From Streptomyces chattanoogensis (GTDB lineage Bacteria > Actinomycetota > Actinomycetes > Streptomycetales > Streptomycetaceae), in contig NZ_LGKG01000057.1 of the NCBI RefSeq assembly GCF_001294335.1, positions 70,605 to 134,604 on the forward strand: DNA of 64,000 nucleotides. The letters run 5' to 3'. The notes beneath the pieces are model-generated. The model searched no databases, was not told the origin of the DNA, and was given only the letters and a program-made list of their open reading frames with translations. Position numbers and translations under genes: made by a program. Shown here piece by piece: positions 58,537 through 64,000 of the stretch. The first letter of the stretch is position 1. Every line of letters begins with the position of its first letter.

Positions 58537-58971
58537 GTGTCAGCCCGTAGCAAGGCCCGTAAGCGCGCCTTCCAGATCCTCTTCGAGGCCGACCAGCGCG
58601 GCGCCGACGTGCAGTCCGTGCTCGCGGACTGGATGCGGCACGCCCGGACCGACCCCCGGCAGCCGCCGCTGAACGAGTACACCCTGACGCTGGTCGAGGG
58701 GTATGCGGAGCACACCGACCGCATCGACGAGCTGATCTCCACCTACTCCGTCGAGTGGGAGCTGGACCGGATGCCGGCCGCCGACCGGAACATCCTCCGG
58801 CTCGGCGCCTACGAGCTGATCTGGGTGGACGACACGCCGGACGCGGTGGCGATCGACGAAGCGGTACAGCTCGCCAAGGAGTTCTCCACGGACGACTCCC
58901 CGGCCTTCGTCAATGGCCTCCTCGGCCGCTTCAAGGAGCTGAAGCCGGGACTGCGGCGCGATGCCCGCTAG
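58537..58971 (+). CDS. nusB: Transcription antitermination factor NusB
   Basis: A 144-residue all-helical protein starting SARSKARKRAFQILFEADQRG and containing ADRNILRLGAYELIW and DDSPAFVNGLLGRFKEL, the conserved NusB blocks. It acts with NusE on boxA RNA in rRNA antitermination. GTG 58537 begins 2 nt after the efp stop. Confidence 0.96.
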   Translation: MSARSKARKRAFQILFEADQRGADVQSVLADWMRHARTDPRQPPLNEYTLTLVEGYAEHTDRIDELISTYSVEWELDRMPAADRNILRLGAYELIWVDDTPDAVAIDEAVQLAKEFSTDDSPAFVNGLLGRFKELKPGLRRDAR

Positions 58972-59001
58972 CCGGACGCGCCAGACGGACCGCTGAGCAC
59001 G

Positions 59002-59042
59002 CGAACGGGCCCGGAGCGATGCAGATTGCTCCGGGCCCTTCG
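59002..59042 (+). terminator. Terminator after nusB
   Basis: An 11-bp GC stem (59007-59017 with 59028-59038) extended by CGAA/TTCG, 30 nt downstream of nusB. Confidence 0.85.
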
Positions 59043-59170
59043 TATGCCCGCAGAGCGCCGCCTGGTGCCCGTGCGGCCGTCCCGATGGCCCCACGCGCAG
59101 CGCGGCTCGGGCATATAACCCGCTTCGGCCGGACATGGCACCCCGGGCGCGGGGTCCCGGACATACGACG

Positions 59171-59202
59171 ACCGCCGCCCCGGGGAATCCCGGAGCGGCG
59201 GT
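59171..59202 (-). terminator. Terminator after bldD
   Basis: A 13-bp stem with one mismatch (59171-59183 with 59190-59202), 25 nt downstream of the bldD stop on the minus strand. Confidence 0.75.
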
Positions 59203-59226
59203 ACGTTTCTGCAGGTGGTGGCTGCG

Positions 59227-59727
59227 TCAGAGCTCTTCGTGGGCCACCGCGCGGCGCGCGTCGGCGTCCAGCACACCCCAGCTGATCAGCTGCTCGGTGA
59301 GGACCGACGGCGACTGGTCGTAGATCACCGCGAGGGTGCGCAGGTCGTCCTGGCGGATCGAGAGGACCTTGCCGTTGTAGTCACCGCGCTGGCTCTGGAT
59401 CGTGGCGGCGTAGCGCTGCAGCGGGCCGGCCTTCTCCTGCGGGACATGGGCGAGGCGCTCCAGGTCCAGCACCAGCTTCGGCGGCGGCTCGGCCGCGCCG
59501 CCGGGTGTCGTGCCCGGCAGGAGCTCCTGCACCGGCACACCGTAGAAGTCCGCGAGCTCGGCGAGGCGCTGCACGGTCACGGCACGGTCGCCGCGCTCGT
59601 ACGACCCCACCACCACGGCCTTCCAGCGGCCCTGGGACTTCTCCTCGACACCGTGGAGCGAGAGGCCCTGCTGGGTGCGGATGGCGCGGAGCTTGGCCCC
59701 GAGCTGTTTGGCGTATTCGCTGGACAT
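59227..59727 (-). CDS. bldD: Master developmental repressor BldD
   Basis: A 166-residue regulator that represses sporulation genes during vegetative growth when bound to tetrameric cyclic di-GMP. The N-terminal XRE-type helix-turn-helix covers about 9-70 (RAIRTQQGLSLHGVEEKS). The C-terminal domain carries the c-di-GMP signature R114-G-D116 and R125-Q-D-D128, all present. GGGGAG lies just upstream of ATG 59727. Two BldD-box-like sites lie 48-77 nt upstream, consistent with the autorepression known in S. coelicolor. Confidence 0.97.
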   Translation of the reverse strand: MSSEYAKQLGAKLRAIRTQQGLSLHGVEEKSQGRWKAVVVGSYERGDRAVTVQRLAELADFYGVPVQELLPGTTPGGAAEPPPKLVLDLERLAHVPQEKAGPLQRYAATIQSQRGDYNGKVLSIRQDDLRTLAVIYDQSPSVLTEQLISWGVLDADARRAVAHEEL

Positions 59728-59774
59728 AAAGCTCCCCAGACAGCGTTATCGATATGCGGCACCGCCGCGGGCTG

Positions 59775-59804
59775 GTAACTCACTGTGAGGTTACGCAGCG
59801 TAAT
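59775..59804. promoter_or_regulatory. Two abutting BldD boxes upstream of bldD
   Basis: The 15-mer at 59790-59804 (core TTACGCAGCGTAA) matches all nine fixed positions of nTnACnCWGnGTnAn. The adjoining 15-mer at 59775-59789 matches eight of nine. Confidence 0.75.
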
Positions 59805-59910
59805 CTGGCTTCGTCAAGCCGAATGGGGCAGTCCAGCGCAGGGCAGGGGTGCCCGCGGGCCATTGGAGGCGCCCTGATAGCCTGAGGCACGTAATTCCGA
59901 CGTCCTTTAA

Positions 59911-60569
<659 letters not shown>

Positions 60570-60662
60570 GCGCCGCGCGGGGACCCGGTGCCACCGGGCC
60601 CGCACGCCTGCCCGCTCGACGGACATTCCCGTACAACCTCCCTTCCTCACGGAGAAAACCGG

Positions 60663-61655
60663 ATGAAGCGCCACCTCATCTCGGCCGCCGACCTCACGCG
60701 CGACGACGCCGTCCTGATCCTCGACACCGCCGAGGAGATGGCCCGGGTCGCCGACCGGCCGATCAAGAAGCTGCCCGCCCTGCGCGGGCGCACCGTCTGC
60801 AACCTCTTCTTCGAGGACTCGACCCGCACCCGTATCTCCTTCGAGGCGGCCGAGAAGCGGCTGTCCGCGGACGTCATCAACTTCGCCGCCAAGGGATCCA
60901 GCGTCTCCAAGGGCGAGTCCCTCAAGGACACCGCCCAGACCCTGGAGGCGATGGGCGTCGACGCCGTCGTCATCCGGCACAGCGCCTCCGGTGCCCCCTA
61001 CCGGCTCGCCAACTCCGGCTGGATCGACGCTCCCGTCATCAACGCCGGCGACGGCACCCACCAGCACCCCACCCAGGCACTGCTCGACGCCTTCACCATG
61101 CGCCGCCGCCTCATCGGCCCCGACGCCGGGATCGGGCAGGACCTGAGCGGGAAGCGCATCACCCTCGTCGGCGACGTCCTGCACAGCCGCGTCGCACGCT
61201 CCAACGTCGACCTCCTGCACACCCTCGGCGCCGAGGTCACCCTCGTCGCGCCGCCCACCCTGGTGCCGGTCGGCGTCGAGACCTGGCCGTGCGAGGTGTC
61301 GTACGACCTGGACGGCGTGCTGTCGAAGTCCGACGCCGTGATGATGCTGAGGGTGCAGCGCGAGCGGATGAACGCCGCCTTCTTCCCGACCGAGCGCGAG
61401 TACTCGCGCCGCTACGGCCTGGACGGCGAGCGGATGGCGCGGATGCCCGAGCACGCCCTCGTGATGCACCCCGGCCCGATGGTCCGCGGCATGGAGATCA
61501 CCGCCGAGGTCGCCGACTCCGACCGCTGCACGGCCGTCGAGCAGGTGGCCAACGGGGTGTCCATCCGGATGGCGGTCCTGTACCTGCTGCTGGGCGGCAA
61601 CGAGCCCGCCGTCACCAACCCCCGTACCGAGAACGCCCGTACCGAGGAGAAGTAG
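60663..61655 (+). CDS. pyrB: Aspartate carbamoyltransferase catalytic subunit
   Basis: A 330-residue enzyme joining carbamoyl phosphate to aspartate. The carbamoyl-phosphate motif [25 protein letters not shown], and [12 protein letters not shown] are intact. GGAGAAA precedes ATG 60663, 93 nt after pyrR. The C-terminus has a short Asn/Thr/Glu-rich extension. Confidence 0.96.
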   Translation: MKRHLISAADLTRDDAVLILDTAEEMARVADRPIKKLPALRGRTVCNLFFEDSTRTRISFEAAEKRLSADVINFAAKGSSVSKGESLKDTAQTLEAMGVDAVVIRHSASGAPYRLANSGWIDAPVINAGDGTHQHPTQALLDAFTMRRRLIGPDAGIGQDLSGKRITLVGDVLHSRVARSNVDLLHTLGAEVTLVAPPTLVPVGVETWPCEVSYDLDGVLSKSDAVMMLRVQRERMNAAFFPTEREYSRRYGLDGERMARMPEHALVMHPGPMVRGMEITAEVADSDRCTAVEQVANGVSIRMAVLYLLLGGNEPAVTNPRTENARTEEK

Positions 61656-61660
61656 GAACC

Positions 61661-62956
61661 ATGAGCAAGATTCTGATCCGTGGTGCGAAGGTGCTCGGCG
61701 GCGAGGCGCAGGACGTCCTGATCACGGACGAGACCATCACCGCCGTCGGCAGCGATCTCACCGTCTCCAGCGCCGAGGGCGCCCAGGTCATCGAGGCCGA
61801 CGGCAAGATCCTCCTCCCGGGCCTCGTCGACCTGCACACCCATCTGCGCGAGCCCGGCCGCGAGGACTCCGAGACCGTCCTGACCGGCACCCGGGCCGCG
61901 GCCAGCGGCGGCTACACCGCCGTGTTCGCCATGGCCAACACCTTCCCCGTCGCCGACACCGCCGGCGTCGTCGAGCAGGTCTACCGGCTCGGCCAGGAGC
62001 ACGGCTACTGCGACGTGCAGCCCATCGGCGCCGTCACCGTCGGCCTGGAGGGCAAGAAGCTCGCCGAGCTCGGTGCCATGCACGAGTCCGCCGCCGGCGT
62101 CACCGTCTTCTCCGACGACGGCAAGTGCGTCGACGACGCCGTGATCATGCGCCGCGCCCTGGAGTACGTGAAGGCCTTCGGCGGTGTCGTCGCCCAGCAC
62201 GCCCAGGAGCCGCGGCTGACCGAGGGCGCCCAGATGAACGAGGGCGTGGTCTCCGCCGAGCTGGGACTGGGCGGCTGGCCCGCGGTGGCCGAGGAATCGA
62301 TCATTGCCCGGGATGTCCTGCTCGCCGAGCACGTCGGCTCGCGGGTGCACATCTGCCACCTGTCGACCGCCGGGTCCGTCGGGATCGTGCGCTGGGCCAA
62401 GTCCCGCGGCATCGATGTGACGGCCGAGGTCACCCCGCACCACCTGCTCCTCACCGACGAGATGGTGCGCACCTACAACCCCGTCTACAAGGTCAACCCG
62501 CCGCTGCGCACTGAGCGCGACGTCCTGGCGCTGCGCGAGGCCCTCGCCGACGGCACCATCGACATCGTCGCCACCGACCACGCCCCGCACCCGCACGAGG
62601 ACAAGGACTGCGAGTGGGCCGCGGCCGCCATGGGCATGGTCGGCCTGGAGACCGCGCTCTCGGTCGTCCAGCAGACGATGGTCGAGACCGGCCTGCTGAC
62701 CTGGGCGGACGTCGCGGACCGGATGTCCTTCAAGCCCGCGCAGATCGGGCAGGCCAAGGGCCACGGCCGCCCCATCTCGGTTGGTGAGCCCGCCAACCTC
62801 ACCCTGGTCGATTCCGCTTACCGTGGAGAGGTGGACCCCGCGGGCTTCGCCTCGCGCAGCCGCAACACTCCCTACGAGGGCCGTGAGCTGCCGGGACGTA
62901 TCACCCACACCTTCCTGCGGGGCCGCGCAACGCTCGTCGACGGGAAGCTCGCGTGA
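61661..62956 (+). CDS. pyrC: Dihydroorotase
   Basis: A 431-residue class I amidohydrolase closing carbamoyl aspartate to dihydroorotate. Metal-binding DLHTHLREPG, HAQEPRLT, HICHLSTAGS and the catalytic ATDHAPH are all present. It begins 5 nt after pyrB. The GTGA overlap couples it to the next gene. Confidence 0.95.
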   Translation: MSKILIRGAKVLGGEAQDVLITDETITAVGSDLTVSSAEGAQVIEADGKILLPGLVDLHTHLREPGREDSETVLTGTRAAASGGYTAVFAMANTFPVADTAGVVEQVYRLGQEHGYCDVQPIGAVTVGLEGKKLAELGAMHESAAGVTVFSDDGKCVDDAVIMRRALEYVKAFGGVVAQHAQEPRLTEGAQMNEGVVSAELGLGGWPAVAEESIIARDVLLAEHVGSRVHICHLSTAGSVGIVRWAKSRGIDVTAEVTPHHLLLTDEMVRTYNPVYKVNPPLRTERDVLALREALADGTIDIVATDHAPHPHEDKDCEWAAAAMGMVGLETALSVVQQTMVETGLLTWADVADRMSFKPAQIGQAKGHGRPISVGEPANLTLVDSAYRGEVDPAGFASRSRNTPYEGRELPGRITHTFLRGRATLVDGKLA

Positions 62957-63537
62957 CTCCTCCACTGATCCACCTGGCCGAGGCGCAGAAGTCCGCGCCG
63001 GTCACCGACTGGGCCGGCCGGATCGCCTGGGTCGTCGGCCTGCTGGTCTTCGTGATTTTCCTGTACTGGCTGATGCGCGAGGGCTGGAAGTGGCGCGGAA
63101 AGCTGCAGGGCGATCTGCCCGAGCTGCCCGCCGCGCCCGACGACCTCGGTGAGCCGAAGCTGACGCTCACCGGCCGCTACCACGGCTCCACCACCGCCGG
63201 CCAGTGGCTCGACCGGATCGTCGCCCGCGGTCTGGGCACCCGCAGCCGCACCGAACTGACCCTCACCGATCGGGGCCTGAACGTCGTACGGCCGGGCGCA
63301 CAGGACTTCTTCGTCCCGGCCGCCGCCCTGCGCGGCGCCCGCCTCGACAAGGGCATCGCGGGCAAGGTTCTCACCGAGGGCGGTCTGCTGATCGTCACCT
63401 GGGCGCACGGGGACAAGGAGATCGACTCCGGGTTCCGCTCCGACCGGGCGGACGAACACCCCGCCTGGGTCGAGGCCCTGACCGCACTCACCACCACCAG
63501 CACCACCCAGCACACCGAAACGGAAGGCGCACGATGA
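62953..63537 (+). CDS. Membrane-anchored PH-like domain protein in the pyr operon
   Basis: A 194-residue protein: one TM helix (about 26-44, VVGLLVFVIFLYWLM) then a soluble beta-rich domain (LTLTGRYHGSTTAGQWLDRI to SGFRSDRADEHPAWVEAL) resembling bacterial PH-like domains. A protein of this kind always sits between pyrC and carA in streptomycetes, by my recollection, but its role is unknown. It overlaps pyrC by GTGA and carA by ATGA. Confidence 0.85.
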   Translation: MTPPLIHLAEAQKSAPVTDWAGRIAWVVGLLVFVIFLYWLMREGWKWRGKLQGDLPELPAAPDDLGEPKLTLTGRYHGSTTAGQWLDRIVARGLGTRSRTELTLTDRGLNVVRPGAQDFFVPAAALRGARLDKGIAGKVLTEGGLLIVTWAHGDKEIDSGFRSDRADEHPAWVEALTALTTTSTTQHTETEGAR

Positions 63538-64000
63538 CGACCTCCACCAGGGGGACCGCCAAGATCCCCGCCGTACTCGTCCTGGAGGACGGCCGCACCT
63601 TCCGCGGCCGTGCCTACGGGGCCGTGGGGGAGACCTTCGGCGAAGCGGTGTTCTCCACCGGCGTCCGCGATCCCGCCCGTGTCCCGTCCAACTGGCGCTC
63701 GGTGCGCTCGCTGGACGAGGAGCTGCGCGAGCAGGGCGTGGTCGGTATCTCCGGTGTCGACACCCGGGCCCTCACCCGCCATCTGCGCGAGCGCGGCGCC
63801 ATGCGCGTCGGCATCTTCTCCGGCAACGCGCTGCCCGACGAGGGCACCATGCTCGCCGAGGTGCGCCAGGCGCCCGAGATGAAGGGCGCGAACCTCTCCG
63901 CGGAGGTCGCCACCAAGGAGGCGTATGTCGTCCCGGCGATCGGGGAGAAGAGGTTCACGGTCGCCGCGGTCGATCTGGGTATCAAGGGCATGACGCCGCA
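63534..64000 (+). CDS. carA: Carbamoyl-phosphate synthase small subunit, 5' part, with apparent internal deletion
   Basis: The first 155 residues are visible; the gene runs off the window. It starts MTTSTRGTAKIPAVLVLEDG and later reads ISGVDTRALTRHLRERGAMRVGIFSG and VAAVDLGIKGMTP, standard CarA. But EAVFSTG (ending 63662) is joined directly to VRDPARVPSNW (from 63663). In CarA these are separated by about 46 residues including MTGYQE, DPSY and NDEDPES-like blocks. The frame is kept. The truncated N-terminal domain, which contacts CarB, should not fold normally, so this may be a real deletion allele or a sequence error. Confidence 0.85.
   Translation, partial: MTTSTRGTAKIPAVLVLEDGRTFRGRAYGAVGETFGEAVFSTGVRDPARVPSNWRSVRSLDEELREQGVVGISGVDTRALTRHLRERGAMRVGIFSGNALPDEGTMLAEVRQAPEMKGANLSAEVATKEAYVVPAIGEKRFTVAAVDLGIKGMTP

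Overview
The window is chromosomal DNA of a high-GC actinomycete, almost certainly a Streptomyces. The evidence is very strong GC bias at third codon positions, many GTG starts and a few TTG starts, abundant leaderless promoters of the TAnnnT type, and the developmental genes ssgB and bldD. From memory, the gene order also matches a conserved stretch of the S. coelicolor core chromosome running from the ssgB/thrS area through ruvCAB, secDF, relA, hisS, alaS and the aro genes to bldD and the pyr operon. I see no IS element, integrase, prophage, rRNA operon or CRISPR array.

Layout. 1-8.9 kb: the tail of an APH-like kinase, a tRNA cluster on the minus strand (Gly, Cys, three Val-GAC), pabB-pabC for p-aminobenzoate, small membrane and redox proteins, ssgB, and two Val-CAC tRNA genes flanking an SRPBCC protein. 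8.9-20.6 kb: an exonuclease, a DUF4365 gene coupled to a 403-residue unknown, thrS, a HIT protein, a coupled pair of lipoproteins (atypical deacetylase plus beta-propeller), an unknown membrane protein and an EF-G paralogue. 20.9-23.6 kb: an overlapping operon for phosphatidylinositol mannoside synthesis (PIP synthase, acyltransferase, PimA). 24-34 kb: pdxST (PLP synthase), a yebC-family gene, ruvCAB (Holliday junction processing), yajC-secDF (Sec export) and apt. 34-46 kb: relA, a DUF349 protein, a membrane cyclophilin, a glyoxalase-II-like hydrolase, hisS, a VKOR protein, rarA, and an iron-box-controlled putative heme oxygenase divergent from rpsD. 45.6-55.7 kb: two small membrane genes leading into alaS, ruvX, mltG and aroECKBQ. 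55.8-64 kb: a P-loop protein, a degenerate M24 peptidase homologue, efp, nusB, bldD on the opposite strand, and the pyr operon pyrR-pyrB-pyrC-(membrane protein)-carA.

Regulation visible in the DNA. Two repair genes, ruvC and rarA, carry identical promoter architecture TTGTCAGTG-N8-TAnnnT, the LexA-independent (PafBC-type) DNA damage promoter of actinobacteria. bldD has two abutting BldD-box-like palindromes upstream. The pyrR leader contains a PyrR-binding-loop motif next to its ribosome binding site. A full 19-bp DtxR/IdeR/DmdR iron box sits between rpsD and the DUF2470 gene. Many operon ends carry long perfect hairpins.

The most striking anomalies are carA, which reads in frame but appears to lack about 46 internal residues of its N-terminal domain; an M24 peptidase homologue that has replaced metal ligands; a NodB-type protein lacking the canonical TFDD motif; an EF-G paralogue without an NKxD motif; and tandem repeats in the gaps upstream of the LemA-like gene and of ruvC.
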